A stretch of DNA of 64,000 nucleotides from positions 270,433 through 334,432 of the forward strand of contig BDDD01000568.1 of the NCBI GenBank assembly GCA_001972305.1, in the 5' to 3' direction. Origin of the DNA: Cephalotus follicularis (lineage: Eukaryota; Streptophyta; Magnoliopsida; Oxalidales; Cephalotaceae). The translations under genes were made by a program, and so were the position numbers. The notes beneath the pieces were generated by a model. It made no database searches, was not told the origin of the DNA, and was given only the letters and a program-made list of their open reading frames with translations. Position 1 is the stretch's first letter, and each line of letters begins with the position of its first letter. Below are positions 22,487-34,876 of this stretch, one piece after another.

Positions 22487-23783
22487 ACAAATTATAGATA
22501 TTAGCTGATGTTAGGCTTTAAATTGTATGCAATTACCCTGGCCTCCACATGGGATGATTGTAACAGTCAATCCTGGCCTTGTGTAGTTACATTACAGAAA
22601 GTAAACAACTTAGGCAGTCATTGTGAGAGTTGTGCAAGAATGACTAGGGTATACTAACATCTTATTTGAACCCTTGAATTTTGATTGTTCCGTTGCTGTT
22701 TAATGATGCTGTTACAGATACTGTATAGCTATTAAGTGTTCATAAATACTATTGTTACACTTAATATTAATGATTGAACCAACTAGTACTACAAGCACAA
22801 ATATGGATTTTCTTCTAATTGTTTTCAAAAGGAAAACTGATTGTCAAAGGAGTTACTGATTTTCCTCCCACGAGAGGCACAACTACTTATTGAATACCGT
22901 TTCCTCCAAATGAGAGGCACGGTCACTGAACTGTTAAACGTTTCAAAAAGAAAACAACTATTATATTGCATATTATAGATATATGTAATTTTACTATTGA
23001 ATTGATTGAATTGTTTGTCTATGTTATTGCCGTTAGTTGAGTGATAGGAGACATCACTGGCTACGGGGTGGTCCTATGTGCCAGGAGTTGGCTAGAACTT
23101 CCACCACACTTATCTGCAATGCAGATCCTGATTCTTACCTGCCCGCTAAATACTGGCAGAATTGACCTGATCTATCATCTTTGGAGTGTAGGGTGATAGT
23201 TTGGTGGTGGGCAATTGGTGCTAGGAGTTAGCGACATGTGACACCCAAACCACTGTATTGATTGATTTTACCCTTGTGTGGTATTCTTGAATTTTATTGT
23301 CTATGGCCACTTGGCGTGATTGCTCAAATTTATTGAAGTACTTATTTATATATGCTATTTCAAAAATAAATTGTCATACATGTTTACATTTATATATTCT
23401 TTCTCATGCTTTATTCCTACTTATCCAAGTGAGGACAACGGCTAACCCTCTACAATTTCAGATTAAGTGAAGGCGTTCGGGGAAGTGCTGTTGAAGCTTA
23501 TTCGAGAGCTTCTATCTTGTTAAGGTTGTTATTCACTATGTTTTGTATTGAACTGAACGATCATACTCCGTTGTTGTTGTTTTACATTTCCAATATGTAA
23601 AAGGATAGTTGTTAGTATTGTATAAGCACGTAGTATGGGTTGTGTGTGGATAATTTTTATAATCCGACAATGGAATGCTTCCGCTTATATTAATGAAATT
23701 TCGTTTAATGTTGAATGCTGGATTATTATTTATAACTGATATCACCATATATGTTGTCATGTGGAGAACGGGGTGTGACAACA

Positions 23784-23794
23784 TGGTATCAGAG
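23784..23794 (+). promoter_or_regulatory. Primer-binding site of C1 (tRNA-iMet type)
   Basis: TGGTATCAGAG, three bases after the LTR, is complementary to the 3' end of initiator tRNA-Met. The next base is T rather than the usual C. Confidence 0.85.
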
Positions 23795-23846
23795 TTTATT
23801 TTTAAATAAGCTATCGATGGGATAAGTTTCTCGGTAATTAAGTGAA

Positions 23847-25067
23847 TTGTTTCCTAATGATTATTTCATTCCATATAGGAAACAAATAGATCTACGAAGA
23901 GGTAGAAGGGGAAGGCGTAGAGCCGACAAAGGAACCAATGCTCCGCCAGTTCATGGAAATGATCCGCCAGTGAATAAAGGAGTGAATATTCCTCCAGTAC
24001 AAGACGAGAGGAGTAATTTTGACCGCATGGATGACCTTTTCCAGCAGCAGATTCAAGCCAATGCGGTGAACATGGAACAAATTCAGCAAATGTATGAGGC
24101 TAACCGCGCCTATCAGCATGCTCCTGAAGCTTATCATACTGGTGGATTTGGCAGAGATCTGGAGCGGTTCATGAGACAGAATCCTCCGATATTCAATGGA
24201 GAGTTGGATGTTACTATGGCGGAGCAATGGATTAGAGACATGGAGAAAATATTTGCTGCCTCGGAGTGTACTGATGAACAGAAACTCAACTTTGCTATAT
24301 ACCGCTTACGGGGCGAGGCTACCTATTGGTGGGAGATGACTGAAGCAAAGTGGGAATCTCGTGGACTAGACCAGACTTGGGACAGATTTCAATCTGAGTT
24401 CTCTACAGCTTATGTTCCACAGATGGAGTGTGACCGAAGGGAGACCGAGTTAATGGAGTTACGTCAAGGGGATATGACAGTAGCTTAGTACCAGACTAGA
24501 TTTGTGGAGTTGGCAAGGCATACACCCTACCTTGTGGAGGGTGAATCGAGGAAGATTAGAAGGTTCCTTAAAGGCCTTCGACCTGGCATCAGATCTAAAC
24601 TGATAATGTTGCAGCTAACTTCTTTAGTAGAGATCACTGAAAGGGAAAGAATTCTGGAGGCCGATGCTAATGAAAGGAGAGTGGAGCGGTCTCATGCTAA
24701 TCAATCGAGGCCTGCACAATCACAAGGGCAGGGGAGTAATAATCCTAATAAATTGTCAAAGTCTGGTAACCGGGGTCAAGGAGGTTCTTGACGCAGTAAT
24801 TCACGATCAAGGACTCCTAACCAAAGCAGTCAAGAGAATTCGGGTGGATGTACTTTTTGTGGTCACCAGAACCATGATGAGACTGAGTGCTGGAAAAAGA
24901 TGGGGAAATGCTTGAGGTGTGCCTCATAAGAACATATGTTGAATGGTTGTCCAATGATGAGGGATCAAGCACGCGGTCAACAGGGAAGTGCTGGTGTGAG
25001 TGGTAGTGTTGCGGCTGCTCAACCGCGGAAGGATACCAGAAAAAGGGTTGTGAAAGGTAGGCTCTAC
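23847..25067 (+). pseudogene. gag: Tekay-like gag (C1), interrupted by stops and by C2
   Basis: A basic N-terminus (LRRGRRGRRRADKG) is followed by the Retrotrans_gag core ('LRGEATYWWEM', 'TWDRFQSEF', 'LRPGIRSKL', 'EITERERILEAD'). Then come two zinc knuckles, CTFCGHQNHDETEC and a second CLRCAS-stop-EHMLNGC, both of pattern CX2CX4HX4C. Stops at 24486, 24789 and inside the second knuckle disable it. The frame then runs into the C2 LTR at 25068. Gag packages element RNA in cytoplasmic particles. Confidence 0.9.
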
Positions 25068-25213
25068 TGTAATAACTGCAAATTCAATTCGTGTACATTG
25101 TAATATTGATGAATAAAATGTGCACTTACTTGAATTTGATGTCCAATTATTATACGGTTGTGGTTGTTAGTTTATTTGAACAAATGGGACTAAAATAACT
25201 ATAAAAAAAATAG

Positions 25214-25280
25214 CCATCGACATCCGACTGTCATAGGGGAACAGTCGACTGTCTGATGCGTGGTATGACAGTCGACTGGA
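25214..25280. repeat. Palindrome block 1, arm class 3 (C2 5' LTR)
   Basis: Units 'gacatccgactgtc', AACAGTCGACTGTC and 'gacagtcgactgga'. The 3' LTR counterpart is 36205-36295, which keeps one extra unit lost here. Confidence 0.85.
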
Positions 25281-27124
25281 TCGGTACAGAACAGGTATCT
25301 GTGCATACCTGTGTGACTGAATCAAAAGGCATTGCATGAGGGACAGGTGTTAGGCGAAGTCGCCATCTACCAGAGCCTGCAAAAAGGAGTGCTTGCATGT
25401 CTTCTATTCCTCCTGCAACCTGCAGACAGAAGATGGGAAAGAGAGAAAGTAGGTGTAAGCAAAGTGCATGTGAGAGAGAGAAGGAAATGAGAGAAAACTG
25501 AGTAAGGGAATCTGGCAAATTCAAAGTTTCCTAAGACACTATATCAGCTGTTGGTTTGAGGAGTGAGAGTTAGAAAACACTGAATTGAGGAGAGTTGTTG
25601 AAATTGGTGAAAGCTTGCATTTGAGGAATTGGAGAGCTCAAAGAAGGAGTTGAAGCTTGGTTCCTGGTGAGCTTCCAATCTGTGATTAAGGTTGAAATTG
25701 TAAACTGATAGTAACACATATGGCTACATCGATTGTCCATAATGCTACAATTAGAAATGGTAATGAGAGGGATTAAGAAATAATGGATGTGTCACACCCC
25801 CCGTTTTCCCATAGAGACAACATATAAAGGCGGTAAGGCAATCAACACAAGATATAATCCAGCTCATGTAAATTTACCAATAAACAAATTTCTCGATAGC
25901 TGAAGCATTCTTGTAAAAGCTGAATTTAAATATGCACCGCGCATCCCATACTACGCGATGCCCAACAAGTTTATATAAAACCCAACCTCATTGTCAATCG
26001 CCCAAAACGGAGCGTGATAATACAGTACGAGATAAAATAAATCATGTTACAATAATCCAATTAACATGAACAAAGTTCAATAATTCAGTACATAAAACAA
26101 AAGGAATAATTCAGTCTTCTCCAAAAGTCTCCTTGCATGCTCCATATCATATCCACTCCATCAATCTGTTACAGTAGGGGTTAGCCTTTGTCCTCACTCG
26201 GCTAAGTGAATAAACTTATAAATACAGTTCGAGGTCAAGGTAATGCGTATCATGAATCAATGCATAGTGATGCAGTATGACATGTAATTTTTCACAATAA
26301 TTATATCTCCGTATGTACATATAAAAATATGTGCATGTTCACAGTACAAGTATAACCTCATAAGTTATATCAACGCAAGCAGTAAGTATGTCCCAAAAGG
26401 AACCAGACAAACAAGTCGTCATAACCGTCGCCACCTCCTGGCCCCAACGTCATGCACTCTTACCCCATCCCCGTTTGCAAACGGTTTTGGAGCAAGTCCT
26501 CTGTATGTTGCTTAGCACAGCGGCTATACCAACAACAAGTTACTAGCACAGCGACTGAGTAATCAACAGGTTATTAGCACAGCGGCTAATAATCAACAGG
26601 CACAGGCATTGCACAGTACAAGTCAAGCAATAAAATATGATTACTTGATCACATATATTTGTTTAAAATATATATTACTCCGTTCACAAGTTGTGATAGG
26701 TTATAAAACTTAAAACAATACATTTGATTGTATAGTCAATCTTTTAAAACATTTCTCCGTCTTTGGAAATACTTCCCCAATCATTTCGAAAAAATATAAA
26801 TTCATATGTTGACAAATATACATTTTCGCACGATACATTTGATTGCATAATCAATCCTTTAAAACATTCCTCCATCTTTGGAAATACTTCCCTAGTCATT
26901 TCGAAAATATATAAAATCATATATTGACAAATATACATTTTCGTACAAAAATGATTATAATAATCATACAAGCTTTTCAAAATGGTTAACACTTTTTAGA
27001 AATCAACCATAATGCAAATCATAGTAATAATGCAAACATGTGCTTAGAATTCATCTAGGATCGTTCTAGAGTCGTTTCGGGTCTAGCGGGTCCCATTCGA
27101 ATGAAATCCCATTGATCAGGGGGA

Positions 27125-27562
27125 TAGGCGTCGATGTCTATCCCCAGGACGTCGACGTTTTTTTTTACCCTAAGGCGTCGATCCTATGTACAGTTATTCC
27201 CAGGCATTTTTGGATCAAAGACGTCGATGTCTTTCTAAAGACATCGATGTATTTATGATACCAGAAGGTATCAGTTCACGAGTCTGGATTCTGGAGGGAA
27301 GAATCCAGCCCCTAAATCCTCATATAAGCGAAACTTAACCTCTCAAGGCGTAAGAAAAGCTACTGGTTATCAGAGTATGTAACCAGAACGTTAATTCGTA
27401 ATCAAACATGTAATCCCAAGTGGCTAAATTGCCATCTGTCGTAAACAATACTGTTCTATGATTACCCAGAAAAGGCAACGATGCTTTTACTCAAACATCG
27501 ATGTCTTTTTCATACGAACACGAAGACATCGACGTCTATGGATAGACGTCAACGTTTATCCA
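27125..27562. repeat. Palindrome block, arm class 2 (F1, U5-side)
   Basis: About eight units of AGACGTCGACGTCT type: 'aggcgtcgatgtct', 'ggacgtcgacgttt', 'agacgtcgatgtcttt', 'agacatcgatgtat', 'aacatcgatgtcttt', 'agacatcgacgtct' and 'agacgtcaacgttt'. The same place in F2 (62406-62635) carries class 3 units. Confidence 0.85.
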
Positions 27563-28305
27563 ACCCATAACGTTTTCTCCATAGTTTTAACACAGCAAGC
27601 CATCATCAAAATCATCCATACATAAACCAATTCACACGCTCAAGTAATTTGCACATGCATGTTCACTCCGTACATTACATTAGTCGTCACCACAAGTCCA
27701 GAATCACAATTCAACCATTAACATGCAATTCATCATGTTATTCACTAACTTTAAACCCAAAATGCATGTATAAGATTATCACTTTCCCCTAACTTGTTGT
27801 TCCAAGTTAGGAACTGGAAAGTCCACCTCTTTGAGTTCCCAGGTTCTGGCCACAGCAGCTCCAAGATCCTCTCAGCAACCGCTACCCACGAGCTCCAAGT
27901 TCTAGCTCCAATCAAGCTCAACAATGGTGGCTCTCTCTTCCTCACAGTCACTGGTTTTCTTTTCTTTCTTTCCTTTAGTGTTTTAAACGAGAGAGAGAAA
28001 TGGGGAGGGCTGTTCTTATGCAAGTGGCTCCCCCACCTTCTTTCTCTTAGTATTCAATGAACACTCTCATGTTCTCTCTCCCTTTCCCAGTGAGTTCTGC
28101 ATTCCCCTTTGTTTTCTTCTCATGTCTTCTTTTGCAGGTTCCATGCATGGTAACACTTGTTACCTTCCTCAACCATGCAGGTCAGGAGACCATTGTGCAT
28201 GATCAACACATCTCCTTCCCATGCCTCAAGGCGTCTGGATGATGCCTCAAAATTGTTCATTGCATGTTACTCTGTCAGTGTTTAAAGTGACAAATGTTCT
28301 TTACA

Positions 28306-28466
28306 AAGGCGTCGACGTCTTTCACTAGACGTCGATGTCTATTCCCCTTTTTACACGTGAGGGTCGATGCCTTTGCCTACATCGACGTGCATGTACACAT
28401 GCATTCACGTGTGCCTTTGCTTCCATAGGCGTCAACGTCTTTCCAAAGACATCGACGCGTTTTCCG
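28306..28466. repeat. Palindrome block, arm class 2 (F1, U3-side)
   Basis: Units 'aggcgtcgacgtcttt', 'agacgtcgatgtct', 'gggtcgatgccttt', 'aggcgtcaacgtcttt' and 'agacatcgacgcgt'. The counterpart in F2 (63456-63610) is class 3, so both blocks differ together between the two LTRs. Confidence 0.85.
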
Positions 28467-29165
28467 AAAACTGCACCGTTTTTTATTTATGATGCACATT
28501 TCTTTTCCCAAAACAATAATTAGGGTTTGGAATCATTATTGAGGTCTAAATCTCCAACATTTTCATTAATTCAACATAAGATTACATCTTAGGATGAAAG
28601 ATTCCAATAAGGAAAATACCGGGCGTTACAGGATGTGAAGCTAAGGAAATTGTTGATAACTCTAAATTGGATTATAGCTGTTGTTAGTTAGCATGATATA
28701 AACTTACTAATTCCCTTAAGTATATATATATCTTCTGTCCACACATTTAAGATCAAGAGGTTAGAATTGAAATATACTTGACAAAGAGTCCAAGGGAGAT
28801 TGTAAAAGAATAATTATGAGAGACTTAATGAACTCTTGATAAGTTACTATTGAGGTAGTAATTGTGACTGATAATTAGTCAAACCTACTGGTTTAGATGA
28901 CTGAACCTTCATGCATGGACTGTATAGATCACTTCTGCTAGATTTTGGGAGCTTTGGTTGGTGAAAAAGCTTGGAAACTCAAAGAGAGAGATCAATTCCA
29001 ATTGATCTTGGGATAGCATTTGAGGTAGGGGTAATGACATGTTTATGGAAGATATTTTATGCATATCATGTATGTTTATTTTCTGTATGATTGCATGCGT
29101 GGAATTGGATAGAAATTGAACATTGAAATACATACAACCTGCTACTGCCTGCATTTCTGGGCAGA

Positions 29166-29284
29166 AGCAGTCGACTGTTCTTCATGGCAGTCGACTACTC
29201 AACCTTATCCAGTCCACTGTTAAGAGAAAACAGTCGACTACTCAACCAAAACAGCCGACTGTTCTTGAGAGCAGCTGACTGTCC
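29166..29284. repeat. Palindrome block 2, arm class 3 (C2 5' LTR)
   Basis: Six units, three with exact core GTCGAC: 'agcagtcgactgttc', 'ggcagtcgactactc', 'atccagtccactgtt', 'aacagtcgactactc', 'aacagccgactgttc' and 'agcagctgactgtcc'. The 3' LTR counterpart is 37332-37450. Confidence 0.9.
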
Positions 29285-29544
29285 TGGGTAAAAAATGCTG
29301 ATATAGGTTCTGTTTGGGCCTCAATTTTGAATTAACTTGGCCTCCATATGGATGATTAGAACAGTCAATCCTGGCCTTATATACAGTTACATTTCAAAAT
29401 TAAACAACGTACACACTTCTTGTGAGAGTTTCATATGAATGACTATGAAATGCTATTTCCTTGTGAATCCTTGATTGCTACTGGCTTGTAATGTTGTTAC
29501 TGTATATGCTACCTTTGTATTAGTATATACTATTTTGGTGTTAT

Positions 29545-31177
29545 TGTAACGCCCCGAATTTCATAAATAATTATTTTGAAATTGGTGCGTGTACAGTCGT
29601 GATAAAATCGATAGAGCCCGGAGTAATAAAAAAGGCATTACGCATTTAAGTCGTAATTGCGGTAGCTAAAGACGGCTAATAAAATCTATTTTTTTTATTG
29701 CGCGACAATAAAGCCCAAATGTTCGTAATATTATTGCGATTATTTTGGCGATCGTTTGGATAATTTATGTCGCAATTTGCGGAAAAATCGGGACCCGTAC
29801 CTTAGTATTTTACCAGAAAATACTAAGGAGGAACAAGAATAAAGAGGGGACACACACACACACGGGCGCATCACGCGCCCGTGCATGAAGAAAACGCAGG
29901 CGTACAAAGCGCCTGCATCTGGGAGAGGGGACGAGAGAGATTGGGAGAGAGATCGGCAGAGGGACCGGGAGAGGACGCCGGAGGCAGCTACCGGACCGGG
30001 AGAGCACGCCGGTCAACCCAGGGCCTCCAACCGATGGTAACCTCCTCCCCCTTCTTCTCTTTTTCTTCTTTTTTTTCTTCTCCTGGCTGCCACTGTTCGC
30101 GCAAGATGCCGGCGTTTCCCGACGCCGTTTGAGTCGTGGGTGGCCTGGGTTTTTATGTAGAGGACTAGCTCTACCCGTTTTGACCACTGGTGCGTCGTGA
30201 TTCGGCCGGAAACGGCCAGAATAAGTTGAATGAGTCGACTCAGCGAGTCGACTCACTGTCGCCTGAGACACGGCGTTTGGCGCCGAGTCTTGGCGAGTCA
30301 CAGCCCTGGATGTGTATAACTAGTGGATATGTGGCATTATTGAACGGTTAATGATCGAATGGGTCGCTATCGATTGGATAGTGGTCGAATAGACTGTTAT
30401 CGAATGGATGGGCATTGCGTGAATGCTCGGAATAGATTGTGAATGAACCGATGGGGCGGCCAACTACTTATATGTGCTGGTATGGATAGTATATATATTT
30501 AGTCGACCGTTAGATGACAACTACACATGTTAGCCTCTAGATTCCTACTAGAGTGAACGGATGTGGATCGCGAGCGGCTGTTAGCCGTAACGGACATGGA
30601 TTATAAATTGGTATTGACCGTTAACGGCTGTGGGTCGTAAACGGATACGAATTGTGAACGGCTATGGACCGTAAACGGATGTGAAATGTTATGGATAGAG
30701 CACGATCATGGATTGATACGGGACGAAAGGCCCCGGATGATAGTATATGGTAGAGTTACTGATGATATATTGTGTTATGACTTGTATAAATGTGAAATGA
30801 CATTGTTCACATTGCTTATGCTATGTACGCATCTCACATGATTGACATTTTATATATATCTGCTACACCTCTGCATACATTCATTGCATTTGTATATTGT
30901 ACACAGCCATTGGCTGTTGACCGTTTCATTGAAATGAAGTGGGTCAGGTTCAGGTTCATATGACAGCTACAGTGATTAGTCAAGAACTTTTATGACCTGT
31001 ATTTGGGTAGCGTGCGGTATGGGATGCACGTTACGTTTTGACAGCTTATGTTCTTTTATGCTTCCGCAACTGTTATGCTTGGAAAAGTTTTAAATTTCAC
31101 AGTTTTGCATGAGCTGTATTGTATGTTAATTGCCTTTACCGCTTTAATGCTGCGTTTATTGTAAACGGGGTGTGACA
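29545..31177 (+). mobile_element. E, solo LTR, gypsy-like, plus strand
   Basis: It starts TGTAACGCCCCG and ends CGGGGTGTGACA. Exact target duplications GTTAT occur at 29540-29544 and 31178-31182, and the empty site is preserved in the C2 3' LTR at 37706-37710. It is 1,633 bp, clearly more GC-rich than its surroundings, with no plausible gene. Orientation is inferred from the TGTAACGCCCC start used by other plant gypsy LTRs. Confidence 0.85.
30231..30256. repeat. Palindrome pair, arm class 4 (E)
   Basis: Two adjacent units, TGAGTCGACTCA and 'cgagtcgactcac', both have exact core GTCGAC and arms GA/TC. They are followed by 'tgtcgcctgagaca' and 'cgccgagtcttggcgagtca'. This is the cleanest example of the fourth arm class. 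Confidence 0.75.
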
Positions 31178-32289
31178 GTTATTTAACACCACTACCACTT
31201 ATATTTCAATGATCGAACCAACTAAGTGCTATGTGTACAAATTATGATATCAACTATCATTTTCAAATGAAAACTTATTGTTTAAAAGAACTACTGATTT
31301 TCCTCCTATGAGAGGTACCATCTGTTTTGTTTCCCAAACTGGAAACCACTATTGAATTGTTATCGTTTTCCTCCTATGAGACGTACGATAAATGAATTGT
31401 TAAGTTTCTAAAGAAAATGACTTTTATATTGCATAATATTGATATATGTAATATTTCCTCTGAATGGATTGAATTGTTTGTCTATACTTATTGACGTTAG
31501 TCGAGTGATGGCGGAGGTCACTGACTACGGTGGGGATCCTAGGTGCCAGGAGTTGGCTAGAGTATCATCCAAACTTATATGCATTGCAGGTCTTATTTGT
31601 TAAAGTACCCGCCAACGCCGGTAGTAAATGTTACTTGATCTATCATCTTCGGAGCGTAGGGTGATGGATAGGTGGTGCGCAGTCGGAGCTAGGAGGTAGC
31701 GACAGGTGACACCCAAACCAGGATGAATTGATTGTACCCTTGTGCGGTATTCTTGCATATGTATTGTCTATGGCCACTTGGCATGGTTGCTTATATATTG
31801 GCACACTTAAATGTTATTTTAAATATAAAATGTCATACATGTTGCATTCATATATTCCTTAGCATGCATTATCTTCCTACTTAGCCAAGTGAGGACAACG
31901 GCTAACCCCTACAATTTCAGATTAAGTGAAGACTTTGGAGATTGCTGCTGAAGCTTGGAGAGCTTCTCTTTGTCATCTTAAGGTTGATATTTTATGGTGA
32001 TGTACTGTATTTTGTAATGAACGGTTCATACCCCGTTACTGTTGTACTTTCCTTATGTAAGGATAATTGTTGGATTGTACATGCACGTAGTATGGGCTGC
32101 GTGCGAATGACTTATGTTTTATAATCCATATATGAATGCTTCCGCTTATGTTTTTGAACTGTTATTGGAATGCTGAATAATTATACTTATTCCTAATATC
32201 ACCATATATGTTGTCAATGTTAATGTATCTGATATCACCATATATGCTTGTGCCTATTTTGGAAATGGTAAGGCGGGGTGTGACAAGCA

Positions 32290-32301
32290 TGGTATCAGAG
32301 C
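32290..32301 (+). promoter_or_regulatory. Primer-binding site of C2 (tRNA-iMet type)
   Basis: TGGTATCAGAGC, four bases after the LTR, matches the complement of initiator tRNA-Met over 12 bases. Confidence 0.9.
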
Positions 32302-32354
32302 ATATTCCATATATGCTAAGCTGGGATAAGTTTATCAAAAATTAAGTGAATTGT

Positions 32355-33002
32355 TTCCTAATGATTATGTCATTCCATATAGAAAACTGAATGGATCTAC
32401 GGAGAGGAAGAAGAGGAAGGCGTAGAGTCGATGAAGGTGTCAATGCGCCGCCGAAACCTGGAAATGATCCACCAGTGAACGAATGAGTGAATGTACCTCC
32501 AGCGCACGACGAGAGGAGTAATTTTGACCGCATGGCTGATCTCTTTCAACAGCAGATTCAAGCAAACTCGGCAAATGTGGAATGGATGACCGATTTCATC
32601 TGACAACAGATGACTGCTAGTGCCACTCACATGGAGGAAATGCAACGATTGTACGTTCAAGTGCAACAGGTTAGACAACCTTCTAGACGGTATAGACGAG
32701 CTTCCAAACAACCTCGACAGACTGCTACTCAAGATACTTCTCGTTCAAGGACTCCCATCCGAAGTGATCACCCGAATTTTGGAGGATGCAATTTTTGTGG
32801 TCTTCTAAATCATGAGGAAACGAAGTGCTGGAAGAAGGCAAGGAAGTGCCTGAGATGTGGTTCGTCTGATCACCGCGTGAAAGCGTGTCCCCTTATGAAA
32901 ACTCAACCGAGTAATGATGGAGCTGGTGGAAGTGGCGCGGTTGCTCAACGGCGAGGAGATACCGGCAAAAGAATCATGCAAGGTGAAGTTATACTCATCT
33001 AG
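32355..33002 (+). pseudogene. gag: C2 gag with the capsid core deleted
   Basis: The N-terminal part ('LRRGRRGRRRVDEG', 'DERSNFDRMADLFQQQIQAN') is nearly that of C1. The Retrotrans_gag core of about 200 residues is then absent, and the frame continues straight into a linker and two zinc knuckles (CNFCGLLNHEETKC and CLRCGSSDHRVKAC, both CX2CX4HX4C, intact). Stops occur near 32394, 32485 and 32600. A product would lack capsid assembly but keep RNA-binding knuckles. Confidence 0.85.
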
Positions 33003-34054
33003 AGAAGATATAACTAACATGAAGTTATAGTTGCTCGTGTATCGATTGACCCTATAGCCACATACTCATTCATTGCATCCTGTTCTATACGACTTGCATT
33101 ACATTACTCTTTGTGTACACATGTATTTGGAGGCGAATGCTCCAACTAGCGAATTCTTGCTGACCGATGCAATAATAGATAATAGTTCGATCACGATAGT
33201 GAGAGTTCAGCATTGAACTATTGCCTGGGACTGCTCCTATGTCCAGAGCACCATACCGAATGGCTCCTACCAAACTGAAGGAGTCGATGGTTCAACTGCA
33301 AGATTATCTTGATAAGGGCTTTATCAGACCGAGTGCATCACCGTGGGGAACACCAGTTTTATTTGTCAAGAAGAAGGATGGATCGATGAGGCTATGCATC
33401 GACTACAGACTGCTAAATCAAGTAACGGTGAGGAACAAGTATCCTCTGCCACATATTGAGGAGTTGTTCGACCAATTGCAAGGCTCAACTGTATTCTCAA
33501 AACTTGACCAAAGAACAGGTTATCATCAACTGAGGATCAGAGAAGGTGATGTGGAGAAAACCGCATTTCGAACCAGATATGGGCACTACGAATTTCTGAT
33601 ACTGCCGTTTGGTTTGACAAATGCTCCTGCAGCCTTTATGTGTCTGATGAACAAAGTGTTCCAACCTTACCTGGACCAGTTTGTTGTTATAGTCCTGGAT
33701 GACATCCTGATTTTTTTGAAGAGCATTGAGGAACACATGCAGCACTTGAGGATTGTATTGCAGACACTACGGAAGGAACAACTAGATGCCAAATTCAGCA
33801 AGTGCGAATTTTGGCTAGACCATGTGACTTTCCTAGGTCACATAGTATCGAGTGAAGGATTGTCAGTGGATCCTTCAAAGATTGAGAGTATTGTTGATTG
33901 GCCCCAACTAAGAAACGTTACTGAGGTTCGTAGTTTCTTGGGATTGGCTAGTTATTACCAAAGGTTCATCAAAGGATTTTCAAAACTTGCTGCACCTTTG
34001 ACACAGCTGACACAGAAGAAGTTTAGCTTTGTATGGGATGATTCTTGTGAGTAA
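33003..34054 (+). pseudogene. pol: C2 protease remnant and reverse transcriptase
   Basis: 33003-33220 holds a degraded protease ('ARVSIDPIATYSFIA', normally a DTGA(S/T)-type site, not intact). From 33221 a frame of 277 residues is open. It has '[12 protein letters not shown]', [16 protein letters not shown], '[14 protein letters not shown]', [10 protein letters not shown], 'LPFGLTNAP' and the catalytic VLDDIL (residues 158-163, in place of the usual Y/F-x-DD), then '[10 protein letters not shown]'. A stop at 34052 ends it before RNase H. Confidence 0.9.
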
Positions 34055-34876
34055 AGTTTCCAAGAGTTGAAGAGTCGGTTGATTTCGGCTCCAGTATTGG
34101 CATTACTGGAGGGTAATGAGGGTTTCACTGTCTATACTAATGCTTCTGGAAAATGATTGGGATGCATTCTTATGCAACATGGTAGGGTGATTGCATACGA
34201 ATCAAGGAAGTTAAAGTCGTACGAGGAAAATTATCTCGTAGACGATCTTGAGTTGGCAGCTATAGTGTTTGCTTTGCAGAAATGGAGGCACTACCTCTAT
34301 CATGCTCAGTTTGAGATCTTTACTGACCATAAAAGTTTGAAGTATTTGTTTTCCCAGAAGGAGCTCAACATGAGACAGAGGCGATGAGTGGAATTCTTTA
34401 ATGACTACAACTGCAATATTCAATACCACCCGGGAAAAGCGAATGTAGTGGCTGATGCGCTGAGTCGCAAGGCAATGATTGCTGGAGCAATGGTTTCACA
34501 GTGGAAGCTATTGGAGGAATTTCAGAGATGGAATCCGTTCATGTTTTCCCATGGAATTATAGTGGCAAGTCTGAGAGCACAACCGGAACTTCTTGAGCGT
34601 ATTTTGACTGCTTAGTATAGTGATTATGAATTGTGGAGTATTCGTGAGAACCTAGACACTGATTCTGAGTTCTCCATCCATACTGATGGTATATTGAGGT
34701 TCCGAGGGAGGATATGTGTTCCGGATGACGAGAGCATCAAGAATGAGCTACTGCAACAAGCTCACAAATAGAGGTACAGTGTTCACCCTCGAAGTACCAA
34801 GATGTGACACGACCTGAAAAAGAATTACTGGTGGAGTGGTAAGAAATGGGAGATTGCTGAATATGTAGCAAGATGT
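34055..34876 (+). pseudogene. pol: C2 RNase H and integrase zinc-finger region, broken
   Basis: RNase H motifs are '[18 protein letters not shown]', '[12 protein letters not shown]', '[10 protein letters not shown]' and 'PGKANVVADALSRK'. The first catalytic Asp is replaced: VYTNASGK here against VYTDASGK in C1. Stops occur at 34154, 34385, 34613 and in the HHCC finger region (for example near 34768 and 34806). The finger ends CLTCQRMNAEHQ. Confidence 0.85.

Larger units (their letters stand above)
21196..23780 (+). mobile_element. C1 5' LTR
   Basis: It starts TGTAATAACC and ends GGGGTGTGACA, 2,585 bp, directly followed by a primer site. It matches the C1 3' LTR throughout. A TATA-like CTATATTAGC is at about 21731. 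Two palindrome blocks are present. Near the end come a repeated 'TTTCCTCC..(A/C)GAGAGGCAC' pair (22862-22925) and 'gtgaggacaacggctaacc'. Confidence 0.9.
25790..28630 (-). mobile_element. F1, solo LTR of a Tekay-like element, minus strand
   Basis: Plus-strand ends are TGTCACACCCC and GGGCGTTACA. Exact target duplications GGATG flank it (25785-25789 and 28631-28635), and the empty site is preserved at 36797-36801. It is 2,841 bp with no coding region. It is homologous to F2, whose polypurine tract and pol show that this family lies on the minus strand here. Confidence 0.9.
25068..32285 (+). mobile_element. C2 5' LTR (split by F1 and E)
   Basis: LTR pieces are 25068-25789, 28636-29544 and 31183-32285. 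It starts TGTAATAACTGC and ends GGGGTGTGACA. Palindrome blocks are at 25214-25280 and 29166-29284. The uninterrupted 3' LTR (36060-37713) confirms both insertion sites exactly. Confidence 0.9.

Noticed and set aside
29810-30301. Minus-strand ORF of 163 codons in the GC-rich part of LTR E
   Set aside because: Low-complexity Lys/Arg and Pro/Leu/Ser runs arise from CT-rich tracts. There is no recognisable domain, and it lies wholly inside a solo LTR.
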